Shown piece by piece: positions 1 to 9,594 of a stretch of DNA of 64,000 nt. Position 1 is the first letter of the stretch, and the number at the start of each line of letters is the position of its first letter. Origin of the DNA: Bacteroidota bacterium (GTDB lineage Bacteria; Bacteroidota; Bacteroidia; Bacteroidales; UBA10428); contig JAEZZA010000017.1 of NCBI GenBank assembly GCA_023442525.1, positions 186,001 to 250,000 on the forward strand. The letters are read 5' to 3'. The position numbers and the translations under genes are program-made. A model generated the notes under the pieces. The model did no database searches and was not told where the DNA came from. It worked only from the letters and a program-made list of their open reading frames with translations.

Positions 1-12
1 CATAATATATGC

Positions 13-20
13 TAAATTTG
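13..20 (+). promoter_or_regulatory. Possible Bacteroidota -7 box
   Basis: TAAATTTG matches the Bacteroidota housekeeping -7 consensus TAnnTTTG exactly. It lies only 11-14 bases before the GTG/ATG of the first gene, so a transcript from it would be nearly leaderless. The -33 element would fall at or beyond the window edge, so this is a weak call. Confidence 0.22.
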
Positions 21-30
21 AATAAACGCC

Positions 31-735
31 GTGATGCAAACCGTTAGAAAAACACTCGTGATCCTTACTCTGTTCAGTATAGCCATGGGCTACCTGGAAA
101 GTGCAGTGGTTATTTATCTCAGGGAGATTTACTATCCGTTCGGTTTTTCTTTTCCGATGGTTAACATGAGCAGAGATATTATGATAACCGAATTGTTAAG
201 AGAAGCCGCTACCCTTATTATGCTTTTTACGGTCGGCTGGGTTGCCGGACGGAACGGACTTGAAAGGTTCCTGTGGTTTATTTACTGTTTTGCAATTTGG
301 GATATCTTTTACTATGTATTTCTCAAACTTCTCATTAACTGGCCTGCATCCCTGTTAACCTGGGATATACTGTTTCTGCTTCCGATGGTATGGACCGGGC
401 CTGTAATAACTCCGGTTATAGTTTCGCTGACCATGATCACCTTTGCCCTTTTTATGCTTACCAATGTTATCAAGCCTGGTGCCTTAAGGTTGAAGGGTTT
501 GATGGTGCTGGGGGTATTTCTGATCTTTCTTTCGTTTATATGGGATTTTGCCGGAGTTATGCTTGATCAATACCCCGTGACAAAAATGTTCGACCCCGAA
601 ACCAGTCAGCATGAACTCTCAAAATATGTCCCGTATGGTTTTAACTGGTGGATTTTCATTGGTGGAGAACTGATGGTATTAACCGGGATATCTGTTTCAC
701 ATCATAATTCCAAAAATATATCTCATGAAAATTAA
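31..735 (+). CDS. Polytopic membrane protein of unknown function
   Basis: I do not recognise a named family. The 234 residues contain about six or seven hydrophobic helices with short loops, for example near residues 8-28, 52-70, 80-103, 110-145, 153-175 and 208-225, so it is an integral inner-membrane protein without a soluble domain. GTG at 31 and ATG at 34 are adjacent possible starts; ATG at 34 is the more ordinary choice. Its last 11 bases overlap the start of the GH9-deacetylase gene at 725, which implies translational coupling and a shared transcript. Whether it helps export or sense products of that enzyme cannot be told from the sequence. Confidence 0.75.
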   Translation: MMQTVRKTLVILTLFSIAMGYLESAVVIYLREIYYPFGFSFPMVNMSRDIMITELLREAATLIMLFTVGWVAGRNGLERFLWFIYCFAIWDIFYYVFLKLLINWPASLLTWDILFLLPMVWTGPVITPVIVSLTMITFALFMLTNVIKPGALRLKGLMVLGVFLIFLSFIWDFAGVMLDQYPVTKMFDPETSQHELSKYVPYGFNWWIFIGGELMVLTGISVSHHNSKNISHEN

Positions 736-3223
736 ACTTAAGCAACTCGTATGTCTGCTGTCAGCTGTAATTTTTACTTCACAGGTATTCTCCCAGGCCT
801 GGATCAGGGTGAACCAGATGGGCTATCTTCCCGGAGATATCAAAGTTGCTGTATTTCTTAGCAAAGATCCGGTTGATGTTTCTGAGTTTCGTGTACGTGA
901 AGCACTTACCGACAAAGTAATTGCTGCCTTTTCCAATGTGAAAAGCTATGGTTCGTACCCGCCATTCAGTTCAAGCTATCGTCTCGATTTTTCTTCCTAT
1001 ACCAACGAAGGTGCGGTTTACATTGAAGCAGGCGGTATCAGGTCGCCCGTATTTAATGTTTCAAATAGTGTATACGACGGTTCGGCCGATTTCCTGTTGC
1101 GTTACATGCGCCAGCAGCGGTGCGGCTACAACCCGTTCCTGAAAGATTCATGTCATACGCATGACGGATATATTATATATCATCCCACCCGCGATTCCAT
1201 GCATATTGATGTGACCGGCGGCTGGCACGATGCCACCGATTACCTGCAATATACCGCAACATCGTCAAATGCCGTATATCAGATGCTTCTTGCCTGGAAA
1301 ATGAACCCGTCAGCTTTTGGTGATGAACACCTGGCAAACGGCGACACCGGGAAAAATAACGTACCGGATATCCTCGACGAGATCAAATGGGGATTGGAAT
1401 GGCTTATAAAGATGAACCCCGACAGTGGGGAAATGTATAACCAGATAGCCGACGATCGTGATCACGCAGGGTACAGGCTTCCCAACAAAGACAGGGTTAG
1501 CTATGGAAAAGGACTGGAGCGGCCCGTGTATTTTTGCACCGGCGATACGCAGGGGTTGATGGAATATAAAAACAGGGCAACAGGAATAGCATCCACAGCC
1601 GGAAAGTTTGCCTCTTCATTTGCCCTTGCAGCTGAGGTTTTCAGGGAATCGGACCCCGGTTACAGCGAAATGCTCCTGAATAAAGCTATTGCTGCCTGGC
1701 GTTTTGGAAAGGCCAATCCCGGCGCATGTCAGACCGCGCCCTGTGTTGCCCCGTACTTCTATGAAGAGGATAACTGGGTAGACGATATGGAACTCGCGGG
1801 CGCAACTATCTATAAACTTACGCGCGATAAATCGTTTCTCGACGAAGCAGCAGATTATGGCCGGCAGGAAATCTTCACTCCCTGGATGGGTGCCGATACG
1901 GCAACACATTACCAGTGGTACCCGTTCCTGAATATGGGCCATTGGGCTGTTGGCAGTGCCGAAAACAATTATGCAGGCGAATTTGCCGGATACTGGCAAA
2001 AGGGTTTGCAAAATGTTTTTGATAAGGGAAAACATAATGCCTTTCTCAACGGGGTGCCTAAAATATGGTGCTCCAATAACCTTACCGTGGCTCTCATTAC
2101 CCAATGTCATCTGTACGAAATGTGGACCGGTGACAAACGCTTCAGAGAAATGGAAGCAGCTTTGCGCGACTGGCTTTTCGGTTGCAATCCATGGGGAACA
2201 AGCATGGTTATTGGCCTGCCTGGTTACGGCGATACTCCGGTTGACCCCCATTCTTCGTTATCGGTATTAAATGGTTATAAGCTTGATGGCGGCCTGGTTG
2301 ATGGCCCCGTTTATTATTCCATTTTTAAAAACCTGAAAGGAATTGATGTTGCCGGAAAGGATGAATACAGCGAATTTCAGTCGCATTTGGCCGTTTATCA
2401 CGATGATAATGCCGATTACTCGACCAACGAGCCAACTATGGACGGGACTGCCGATTTTACCTACTATCTGTCGGCCAAACAACATGAAGCTCATCAGGCG
2501 GGAAAAAATCAGGAGAATCAGGAGATTAGCCACGGCGCGATAATACGTGGCAGAAGGGATGATAAGGTAATTTCCCTGGTTTTTACGGGACATGAATTTG
2601 GGAATGGACTTCCACGGATCATGAAAACTCTGAAAAAGAATGATATAAAAGCCTCGTTCTTTGTCACAGGCGACTTTTACAGGAACAAAAAGTTTGCATC
2701 CTCAATAAAGAAGCTCATAAATGGTGGACATTACCTGGGTGCCCATTCCGATAAACATTTGCTGTACTGTGCATGGGAAAACAGGGATTCCATGCTGGTA
2801 ACAAAGGATGAATTTGTTGCCGACCTGAAGGCAAACTATGCAGCCATGGTCTCATTTTCTGTTCATCCGCAGAAAGCCCGTTGGTTTCTGCCTCCTTATG
2901 AATGGTACAACGACAGCATTTCGTTATGGGCCCGTCAGTATGGACTTCAACTGATAAACAACACGCCTGGAACATTATCGGCAGCCGACTGGACTTATCC
3001 TTCGGAAGGTATAAAATATAGCACATCAGAAGAGATCTATAAAAACATAATCAATTTTGAAAGCACGGAAAAAGACGGATTGAACGGATTTATCCTGTTA
3101 ACTCATTTGGGAACCGATCCGAAAAGACCCGACCCGTTCTTTTTGAGACTGGATGAGTTGATTTCGACACTGAAGGGCAGGGGATACCGTTTTATTCCAT
3201 TGGATGAGTTGCTTCAGAAGTGA
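725..3223 (+). CDS. Secreted GH9 glycoside hydrolase fused to a polysaccharide deacetylase-like domain
   Basis: A signal peptide (about residues 1-23, cleavage near FSQ-AW) is followed by a CelD-type N-terminal Ig-like domain starting at RVNQMGYLPGD. The GH9 (alpha/alpha)6 catalytic domain spans roughly residues 115-590. The GH9 signature GGWHDATD places the catalytic aspartates at D169 and D172, and the acid is probably E569 in STNEP near the end of the domain. Residues about 612-832 form a NodB/CE4-like module: KASFFVTG is typical, and HSDKH (H674, H678) matches the zinc HxxxH motif. The usual TFDDG motif is replaced by FTGHEFG. Family knowledge says GH9 cleaves beta-1,4-glucans (or exo-acts on glucosamine oligomers); joining it to a deacetylase domain suggests an acetylated or amino-sugar polysaccharide, which is inference. 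It overlaps the membrane-protein gene upstream. Confidence 0.88.
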   Translation: MKIKLKQLVCLLSAVIFTSQVFSQAWIRVNQMGYLPGDIKVAVFLSKDPVDVSEFRVREALTDKVIAAFSNVKSYGSYPPFSSSYRLDFSSYTNEGAVYIEAGGIRSPVFNVSNSVYDGSADFLLRYMRQQRCGYNPFLKDSCHTHDGYIIYHPTRDSMHIDVTGGWHDATDYLQYTATSSNAVYQMLLAWKMNPSAFGDEHLANGDTGKNNVPDILDEIKWGLEWLIKMNPDSGEMYNQIADDRDHAGYRLPNKDRVSYGKGLERPVYFCTGDTQGLMEYKNRATGIASTAGKFASSFALAAEVFRESDPGYSEMLLNKAIAAWRFGKANPGACQTAPCVAPYFYEEDNWVDDMELAGATIYKLTRDKSFLDEAADYGRQEIFTPWMGADTATHYQWYPFLNMGHWAVGSAENNYAGEFAGYWQKGLQNVFDKGKHNAFLNGVPKIWCSNNLTVALITQCHLYEMWTGDKRFREMEAALRDWLFGCNPWGTSMVIGLPGYGDTPVDPHSSLSVLNGYKLDGGLVDGPVYYSIFKNLKGIDVAGKDEYSEFQSHLAVYHDDNADYSTNEPTMDGTADFTYYLSAKQHEAHQAGKNQENQEISHGAIIRGRRDDKVISLVFTGHEFGNGLPRIMKTLKKNDIKASFFVTGDFYRNKKFASSIKKLINGGHYLGAHSDKHLLYCAWENRDSMLVTKDEFVADLKANYAAMVSFSVHPQKARWFLPPYEWYNDSISLWARQYGLQLINNTPGTLSAADWTYPSEGIKYSTSEEIYKNIINFESTEKDGLNGFILLTHLGTDPKRPDPFFLRLDELISTLKGRGYRFIPLDELLQK

Positions 3224-3243
3224 CCGGAACATTGAAAATAAGA

Positions 3244-3272
3244 ACAGGGAAGTGTAAATTGCACTTCCCTGT
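3244..3272. terminator. Hairpin between convergent genes
   Basis: An 11-bp perfect stem (ACAGGGAAGTG / CACTTCCCTGT) with a 7-base loop lies between the GH9-deacetylase gene and the convergent tonB-like gene. There is no clear T-tract on either side, so termination strength is uncertain. Confidence 0.5.
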
Positions 3273-3294
3273 GAACTGATAACGTAAGCTTGCT

Positions 3295-4077
3295 TTACAA
3301 CAGGTTGAAAACTATGGGAATAGTATAACGGGTTTTGACCGGATTTCCACCCTGTTTGGCCGGTGTCCATTTGGGAGAAGAGGAGATAACCCTGGCAGTG
3401 GCTTCGTCAATCTCAGGATGCAGGCTCCTCACAATCACAACATCCACTATTTCGCCTTTTTTATTTACACAGAATTGAATGATTACCTTTCCTTTCACTC
3501 CGTATTGTTCGGCATCAGGCGGATAGACCATATGATCGCCGATCCATTTACGGAATTCATTCATATCACCGCCCTGGAAAGATGCAGGTTCAGATGGAAA
3601 ATCAATGATCGGTCCTTCAGTATCATCAGGTATCGCATCATCGGGAGGACCAACCTGAATCTGATCCAGATCGGGCGGAGGTTCATTTACGACAATATCT
3701 TTCCAGTCTTCATTGGTCATCATGGGTACATCTTCCGCAGTTTCTACAACTTCCGGTGCCAGGTTGGTTATCAATTTCCCGGCTATTTTCTCCATATCGG
3801 GGGGAGGTGGGGGTAGTGGAACGTCGTTGTTTGGCGCCTTAGTAAGAATTACCCCGGTAGGGCCTTTAACAACTTCAGGTACAGGTTCATATTTAAGTGA
3901 ATTAATGAATGGCACGGCAATCCCGGATGCTATTCCAAAAAATGATATCAGGAAGGCGGCAAGCAGATACCGGTTCCTCTTTCGTATTAATTCAAAGGCT
4001 CCGTAAGCCTTGTTTCGGCCTTCGAAGATGAGATCTTCAAAAGTTCCGGATTTTCTGTTGGTAGGTTGAGTTTTCAT
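3295..4077 (-). CDS. TonB family energy-transducing protein
   Basis: This 260-residue protein has the Bacteroidota TonB layout: a cytoplasmic N-terminus with NRKSGTFEDLIFEGRNKAYG-like sequence, one transmembrane helix at about residues 34-55, a periplasmic proline-rich linker (VPLPPPPPD near residue 85), and a C-terminal TonB domain (about 170-260) opening with GGDMNEFRKWI and YPPDAEQYGVKGKV. TonB couples inner-membrane proton motive force (through ExbB/ExbD, not in this window) to outer-membrane TonB-dependent transporters such as SusC-like proteins. It is a single gene divergent from the sigma factor gene at 4207, with 129 bases between them. The particular transporter it serves cannot be inferred here. 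Confidence 0.93.
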   Translation of the reverse strand: MKTQPTNRKSGTFEDLIFEGRNKAYGAFELIRKRNRYLLAAFLISFFGIASGIAVPFINSLKYEPVPEVVKGPTGVILTKAPNNDVPLPPPPPDMEKIAGKLITNLAPEVVETAEDVPMMTNEDWKDIVVNEPPPDLDQIQVGPPDDAIPDDTEGPIIDFPSEPASFQGGDMNEFRKWIGDHMVYPPDAEQYGVKGKVIIQFCVNKKGEIVDVVIVRSLHPEIDEATARVISSSPKWTPAKQGGNPVKTRYTIPIVFNLL

Positions 4078-4206
4078 GGAGGTGGTTTTTAGTGATATTT
4101 ATTAGCTTGTTTTCAATTAATAGATGTCTGCACAAAAGAAAATCCATAAATGGGAATGGTTTTTTCAATTTGAAGTTAAATTTGCCCTTATAATTGATTT
4201 TCACCG

Positions 4207-4809
4207 ATGTTTTTAAGGCTTAGTCGGAAAAGGATGCCTCACCACTCATGGCGTGAATTACAGGATGAGGAACTGGTTGCAGGTTATCTTAATAATGGCG
4301 ATAAGGAGATGATTGCTTTGTTGTTTGAGCGCTATACGCACCTGGTATATGGTATTTGTCTGAATTATCTGCCTGATTCCGATCAGTGCAAAGATGCCGT
4401 AATGGAGATTTTTGAAAGCCTGTTTCACAAACTCACCGAACACCGGATTCAGAACTTCCGAAACTGGCTTTACACGGTTACCAAAAATCACTGCCTTATG
4501 CATCTTCGAAAGACTGGTACGATGAATCGGATGAAGAATCATATTTCAGAACAAAAACCGGATCAGGATCACGATCCGGATTCTGATCCTGAAGATGACC
4601 TGATCTATAGTAAAACGCAGATACAAACTGCCGTTGAGAGTCTGAATCCCGAACAGTCGGCATGTATACGCCTGATGTATCTTGAAGATAAATCGTACCG
4701 GGAAATTTCCGATTTAACCGGATATAGCTTTAACGAAGTGAAAAGTCATATTCAAAACGGCAAACGAAATCTGAAAAATTATCTACTCAGGCAAAATGGA
4801 ACCAATTAA
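4207..4809 (+). CDS. ECF-type RNA polymerase sigma factor
   Basis: This 200-residue protein has sigma region 2 at about residues 25-95 (including GDKEMIALLFERYTHLVYGI and the FRNWLYTVTKNHC block) and region 4 at about 135-190 (YLEDKSYREISDLTGYSFNE, a helix-turn-helix that binds the -35 element). The linker between them is unusually rich in D and P. The ATG at 4207 is used; an in-frame ATG at 4240 is also possible. The stop overlaps the start of the small zinc-finger membrane protein by 14 bases, the normal arrangement for an ECF sigma factor and its membrane anti-sigma factor. No FecR/SusCD genes are nearby, so the regulon is unknown. Confidence 0.92.
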   Translation: MFLRLSRKRMPHHSWRELQDEELVAGYLNNGDKEMIALLFERYTHLVYGICLNYLPDSDQCKDAVMEIFESLFHKLTEHRIQNFRNWLYTVTKNHCLMHLRKTGTMNRMKNHISEQKPDQDHDPDSDPEDDLIYSKTQIQTAVESLNPEQSACIRLMYLEDKSYREISDLTGYSFNEVKSHIQNGKRNLKNYLLRQNGTN

Positions 4810-5149
4810 ACAAAGAAGTCTGTTCAGTCCGGGGGGGTGCCTGAATGCAGCAACGTTCGGCCGGTACCTCGATAATACGCTGCGACCTGTTGAAAAGGTT
4901 CACGTAGACGATCACCTGCGTCATTGTCTCATCTGTTCCGATGCCCTTGAAGGCTATAAGCGGCATCAAAGTAAGAACATGTATTTGAAAAACGACCTCG
5001 AATTTCTCACAGGTCGCATTCGTAAAAGGTATTCCTCAAATCAGTGGAATAAGGGTCTTCCTCTTTCCATTCTGATATCACTATTTGTTTTTATAATCAT
5101 ACTGATGATTATATATTATATCATCAGGTACTTTTTAATGACTCCATAA
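4796..5149 (+). CDS. Membrane-anchored zinc-finger protein, probable anti-sigma factor
   Basis: The 117 residues contain an HxxxCxxC motif (H40, C44, C47), the core of the ZAS/zf-HC2 anti-sigma fold, followed by a linker and one C-terminal transmembrane helix at about residues 88-112. Translation overlaps the upstream sigma gene by 14 bases. In known ZAS proteins the cytoplasmic zinc finger holds the sigma factor at the membrane until a signal releases it; that role here is inferred from motif and position. Almost no periplasmic domain is left after the helix, so the signal is probably sensed within the membrane or by another protein. Confidence 0.72.
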   Translation: MEPIKQRSLFSPGGCLNAATFGRYLDNTLRPVEKVHVDDHLRHCLICSDALEGYKRHQSKNMYLKNDLEFLTGRIRKRYSSNQWNKGLPLSILISLFVFIIILMIIYYIIRYFLMTP

Positions 5150-5159
5150 TTTTAACCAG

Positions 5160-6098
5160 TTGACAGGTAATATAAAAAGGATCAGGCTCTATTCAGATTA
5201 TTTAAAGCAACAATTCGGGGGACGACTTCAGAAGATCAGTATCGATGCCGGCTTTACCTGTCCAAACCGCGACGGAACCCGGGGAACCGGTGGATGTACA
5301 TTTTGTCTGAACTCTGCTTTTAATCCATCCTATTGCGACCCTTCGAAAAGCATAAGCACACAAATTACAGAGGGAATACAATTTCATGAAAAACGATACC
5401 GGAGAGCGCTGGGATATCTTGCTTATTATCAGGCCTTTTCAAATACGTATGCACCGCTTGATAAGCTGAAATCTTTATACGAAGAAGCATTGGAAAATCC
5501 TGCCATAAAGGGTATTGTCGTTGGTACCCGGCCCGATTGTATCGATGAGGAAAAACTGCAGTATTTTCAGGAACTCTCACAACGTACTTACCTGGTAATT
5601 GAATACGGTATTGAATCGGTATACGATCGTTCGCTCCGGAATATTAACCGATGCCACACTTATCAGGAAACTTCCGATGCTATAACACGCACTGCAGAAA
5701 AGGGGATTCTGACAGGTGGACATATTATTTTCGGATTACCTGGCGAAACAAGGGAAGAGATGTTGAAAAGTGCAGATATACTTTCGCAGCTGCCGCTGCA
5801 CAGCCTGAAATTTCATCAACTCCAAATTTTCAGGGGAAGTCGTATGGCATCCGATTATGAAATGCATCCCGAAGAATTTGAAATATTCACTTCTGAACAA
5901 TATCTGGATTTTTTGTGTGATTTTGTTGAACATCTGAATCCCGAAATAATAATTGACCGTATCGCGGGGGAAACGCCGCCGCGATTTGCCTTGATCCGGC
6001 CCTGGGGACCAAGATATGACCAGATATTGAACCGTTTTTTGAAATTACTTGAAGAAAAGAATACCTGGCAGGGCAGGAAATTTAAGGCAAACCTGTAA
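5160..6098 (+). CDS. Radical SAM protein, YhcC/TIGR01212 family
   Basis: The start is TTG at 5160, chosen because the family's N-terminal sequence begins right there and no ATG lies further in before the iron-sulfur motif. Cysteines C34, C46 and C49 (CPNRDG...GGCTFC) form the spaced cluster typical of the TIGR01212/YhcC branch of radical SAM proteins, which bind a [4Fe-4S] cluster and cleave S-adenosylmethionine. GTRPDC, IEYGIES and HIIFGLPGET are further family blocks; at 312 residues the protein is normal length. The substrate of this family is not established to my knowledge. It starts 10 bases after the anti-sigma gene and may share its transcript. Confidence 0.9.
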   Translation: MTGNIKRIRLYSDYLKQQFGGRLQKISIDAGFTCPNRDGTRGTGGCTFCLNSAFNPSYCDPSKSISTQITEGIQFHEKRYRRALGYLAYYQAFSNTYAPLDKLKSLYEEALENPAIKGIVVGTRPDCIDEEKLQYFQELSQRTYLVIEYGIESVYDRSLRNINRCHTYQETSDAITRTAEKGILTGGHIIFGLPGETREEMLKSADILSQLPLHSLKFHQLQIFRGSRMASDYEMHPEEFEIFTSEQYLDFLCDFVEHLNPEIIIDRIAGETPPRFALIRPWGPRYDQILNRFLKLLEEKNTWQGRKFKANL

Positions 6099-6138
6099 CA
6101 GGATTTTCCGTATAAAGGGTATAACTAACTAAACCGAT

Positions 6139-6354
6139 ATGCAGAGGAAAAAATTATTTCTTTTCCTGCTCGCTTCTCTTTTTATTATTCCATTTGGCAT
6201 ATCATGCGGTTCAGCCAAAGAAGTTGAGGAGCGCAGAAATTATATGATGCCCAAAAAATCGGAAGTGCCGGCCAATTCAAGATATAAGGAACCCGGCAAA
6301 AGAAAAACCTACAATCCGAAGAAACCCAAATCGCGGCAAAAAAGCTATTTCTGA
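6139..6354 (+). CDS. Small lipoprotein of unknown function
   Basis: The 71-residue product has a hydrophobic signal sequence ending in the lipobox-like FGISC (C23), so it is probably lipidated. The mature part is short, lysine/proline-rich and strongly basic (PGKRKTYNPKKPKS), with no recognisable domain. Similar tiny basic lipoproteins are common in Bacteroidota but I cannot name a family. It ends immediately next to the convergent helicase gene with no spacer. Confidence 0.7.
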   Translation: MQRKKLFLFLLASLFIIPFGISCGSAKEVEERRNYMMPKKSEVPANSRYKEPGKRKTYNPKKPKSRQKSYF

Positions 6355-9300
6355 TTATAACTTTACCTGTATAACCTTTCCCAATCGTACATACCACAGG
6401 TATCCCTCAACACCTTTATATCCGATGGTTTTGAGTAAACCGGCATATTCTCTTACCTGTTTCTCATGTTCCGGTTCTTTTTTTAAACCAAACTTGTAGT
6501 CGATAACCAGTGTTTGGTTATCCCGGCGCATAACCCGGTCGGGCCGGCGGATTTCACCTCCCGGAATGATTATCTCAGCTTCATTAATAATTGTCCAGTC
6601 GCCTGTAAACCATGTTGATACCTGGAGGTCGTTCATGGCAAATTCAATCAGGCTTATATACTTTGGTTTTTCAAATGTGGTAATTTTTCCCTGCAGGTGA
6701 ATTTCAGAAACAGCTTTATGTATATCTTCACGTTTACTTATCCGGTTGAAGATTTCATGTAAAATTCTTCCTTCATTTACCGGCCGGGCAGGCTTTTCTG
6801 TATTCGGATCAATTACCGGTTTACCCTGGAAAGCTATTTTTAACCTTTGTTTAAAATCTAATTTTGTTGAATTCCGGTATCTGATCAGGTCAACTGCTGA
6901 TTCCTCTTTCTTTACATTTTCGGCAAGACTGCCGGCTTCAAACGAATTGCCGAGCACTTTCTTTACCAGTGCCGATACATTACTGAGGTTATCTGTCTTT
7001 GGATTCCTGCATAACACGTACATGGCTTCTCTGGCACGGGTAAAGGCCACGTACATGAGGTTCAGGTTATCCACCAGCTGTTTTTGCAACTCCCTGAAAT
7101 AGTCTGCGGCAAAAATGGTTTTTTCAAGCCTGGATGTAAAAGCTATCGGAAGTACCGGAAGCTGATTGTATGGGGCGGTATCCGGTTTACACCAAATAAA
7201 CGACCTGTCGAACGTGTTCAGTTTCCAGTTGCAGTACGGAATGATAACAATTTTAAATTCCAGTCCCTTTGATTTATGAAGTGTCATTACCCGAAGTGCA
7301 TCCTGTCCGGCCGGAGCTGCAACCGATCGTGAACAACCTGTTTCGTCCCAGAATTCGAGAAAGCGAATCAAATTACTGCTGTGATTCCGGGTATATTCCT
7401 TAATAAGATCACGGAATGCCATCAGGTATACTATTTCGCCGGGATGCCGGTCGAGGTCGAAGATCCTGATCAATTGCTCGCAAATCTCGGTAAGCGAAAA
7501 CGATTTATATTCCTTTATCAGATTATCGAATGCAGCGGGCATTGAAATGAACCGGGAAGCACGGACCGGTATGGTTGATTTCCATTCGTCGGCCGGATTA
7601 CCTGAAAGATAATTGGCAGAAATAGTTTTAAGGTAATAGTTGTTATTGGCATCAGCCGGATCGGTTATGTTTCGCAGCAACGAAACAATAATGTTCAATA
7701 CAACAGAACTGCCAAGGAAAAGAGCTTCATCCGAAATAACACTTAGTTGTTGCCGTCCCTCTCCGTTGTAGTTTAGCAGAAATTCGGCAAGCAGAGAGGC
7801 TTCCGGATTCGTTCGTGTCAGAATGGCAATATCTTTTAATTCGTATCCTTTCTCAAGCAGCGAGTAAATGATTTCGATGATCTGCCGGTTTGCCTCATCT
7901 GTGAAACTGCTTTCTTCATTTTCATCAATGAATTGTACATTCACATACCCCAAATTACCTTCGGTTCGGGAAGGTTGCTGAACCAGGTCGCTGTAAAGTT
8001 CAGTAATGGGAGTGAATTCCGAAGTCCTGTTGCGGCTGTCCGCCACTTTATTTTCAAATTCCTGCTGCAGGATTTCTGCTGCGCGGGCAAAGAATTCGTT
8101 GTTAAAACGTACTATCTGATCTGCCGATCGGCGATTTTGCCTCAGGTAAACAAGGTCAATTATTCCGCCTGGAAAATCCTGCTGAATCTGGTTTTGAAGG
8201 ATCTCCCAACTGCTGTTTCTCCAGCGGTAAATAGATTGCTTGATATCCCCAACCGCCAGGTTATCATAATTTTGAGACAGACTGTTGCTGATAAGCGGTA
8301 TGAAATTATTCCATTGAAGAGTTGAAGTATCCTGAAACTCATCGATCATAAAATGATGAAACCAGCATCCTGCCTTTTCATAAATAAAAGGAGTGTCATT
8401 ACCGTCTATAATTCGGTTCAGAAATACCGGAGCTTCAGGAAGAAGGAAGGTATCATTGTCTGAGCACCATTCATCGGAAAGTTTGGAGAGGTCGAACAGA
8501 ATACCAAGTGTGAACAGGTTTTTAAGAATTACCGTTGTGGTGTTCAGATCAATTATATGTTCATTATAAAATGTAACAGCCGACTGAAGCAACGGCATTA
8601 AGTGTTCACGGGCCACTTTTTCAATCTGCATTTTGTTCGTTGAGGTACGGGTATACCATTTTTCAACCTGAACTGCCGCATCGGCAATTGAATTGCCGGG
8701 TTCCTTGAATTCACCCGCTGCTAAACGAGCAAAAAATCCTGCCGGACCGCGGCCTTTCCCGCTAAAATCTTCTACACTCAAACCCTGGGAAGTAATCAGG
8801 TCGAGCGCTTTTTTCCCTATTTCGCGATAAGTCTTTTCAATTTGCTGCCGGGCGATATGTAATTCCTTGCGGTAAGCAGCCATATACTCCCTGTTACAGA
8901 ATAAGTCGATGGTGGCCTTTCCCAGATTTTTAAAATCTTCACGGAATATCTCCGAACCCAGCTTCCGGATACTTTTTTTCAGGTTCCAGTTTTCGCCTTT
9001 TTCGATCAGCGACTCAGCAAACATCGAGAGCCAGCGGAGAAGGGTATGATCGTTTTCAGCGTTAAGTAATAAGGTGTCGATTATTTCGGTGAGTACTACG
9101 TCGGTTTCAAGTTCAATGGAATATCCATCCTGAATACCCAGTTCCCGTGTGAAATTCCGGATGATGCGCTGAAAAAAAGTATCGATAGTATTTACCGAAA
9201 ACCAGGAGTATTTGTGTAACACAAGTTTAAGCGCAGACGCCGATTGTTCCCGGATTTGTTCACGGGTAAGACCTGTGGAGGCGATAAGGGGTTCCAGCTG

Positions 9301-9504
9301 ATTTGAAGGCAATTCCGAAGAAAGCAGATAAAGTTCCTTAATTATTCGCGATTTCATTTCTTCGGTCGCCTTGTTGGTGAAGGTAACCGCCAGTATATGC
9401 CGGAAATTTCCGGGATGGGTGAGAATGAGCCGCAGGTACTCCTGGGTGAGGCTGAATGTTTTTCCTGAACCGGCTGACGCTCTGATAACCTTGAACCTGG
9501 GCAT
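6355..9504 (-). CDS. UvrD/Rep-type helicase-nuclease, AddA/RecB-like
   Basis: This 1049-residue protein starts with a Walker A motif ASAGSGKT (about residues 10-17), followed by TFTNKATEEMK (motif Ia), DEFQDTS (motif II, DExx), GDIKQSIYRWR (motif III), TLHKSKGLEFK (motif V) and LNLMYVAFTRARE (motif VI), the complete superfamily 1A helicase set. The C-terminal 150 residues carry a RecB-family nuclease block, with an Asp in RRPDRVM and LVIDYKFG supplying the PD-(D/E)xK residues. The enzyme processes DNA double-strand ends for recombination. Its usual AddB partner is not adjacent; the gene upstream is a divergent sugar regulator. It also resembles Bacteroidota proteins called UvrD-helicase domain-containing exodeoxyribonuclease V beta subunit. 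Confidence 0.9.
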   Translation of the reverse strand: MPRFKVIRASAGSGKTFSLTQEYLRLILTHPGNFRHILAVTFTNKATEEMKSRIIKELYLLSSELPSNQLEPLIASTGLTREQIREQSASALKLVLHKYSWFSVNTIDTFFQRIIRNFTRELGIQDGYSIELETDVVLTEIIDTLLLNAENDHTLLRWLSMFAESLIEKGENWNLKKSIRKLGSEIFREDFKNLGKATIDLFCNREYMAAYRKELHIARQQIEKTYREIGKKALDLITSQGLSVEDFSGKGRGPAGFFARLAAGEFKEPGNSIADAAVQVEKWYTRTSTNKMQIEKVAREHLMPLLQSAVTFYNEHIIDLNTTTVILKNLFTLGILFDLSKLSDEWCSDNDTFLLPEAPVFLNRIIDGNDTPFIYEKAGCWFHHFMIDEFQDTSTLQWNNFIPLISNSLSQNYDNLAVGDIKQSIYRWRNSSWEILQNQIQQDFPGGIIDLVYLRQNRRSADQIVRFNNEFFARAAEILQQEFENKVADSRNRTSEFTPITELYSDLVQQPSRTEGNLGYVNVQFIDENEESSFTDEANRQIIEIIYSLLEKGYELKDIAILTRTNPEASLLAEFLLNYNGEGRQQLSVISDEALFLGSSVVLNIIVSLLRNITDPADANNNYYLKTISANYLSGNPADEWKSTIPVRASRFISMPAAFDNLIKEYKSFSLTEICEQLIRIFDLDRHPGEIVYLMAFRDLIKEYTRNHSSNLIRFLEFWDETGCSRSVAAPAGQDALRVMTLHKSKGLEFKIVIIPYCNWKLNTFDRSFIWCKPDTAPYNQLPVLPIAFTSRLEKTIFAADYFRELQKQLVDNLNLMYVAFTRAREAMYVLCRNPKTDNLSNVSALVKKVLGNSFEAGSLAENVKKEESAVDLIRYRNSTKLDFKQRLKIAFQGKPVIDPNTEKPARPVNEGRILHEIFNRISKREDIHKAVSEIHLQGKITTFEKPKYISLIEFAMNDLQVSTWFTGDWTIINEAEIIIPGGEIRRPDRVMRRDNQTLVIDYKFGLKKEPEHEKQVREYAGLLKTIGYKGVEGYLWYVRLGKVIQVKL

Positions 9505-9594
9505 GTTTAAGTTTCAATTCTGAAAATTACCATTTTTTCCACGAACCGCCATGTAATTTTTCGAACAGCATGAATACTCTGTCGGATTTTTTTT

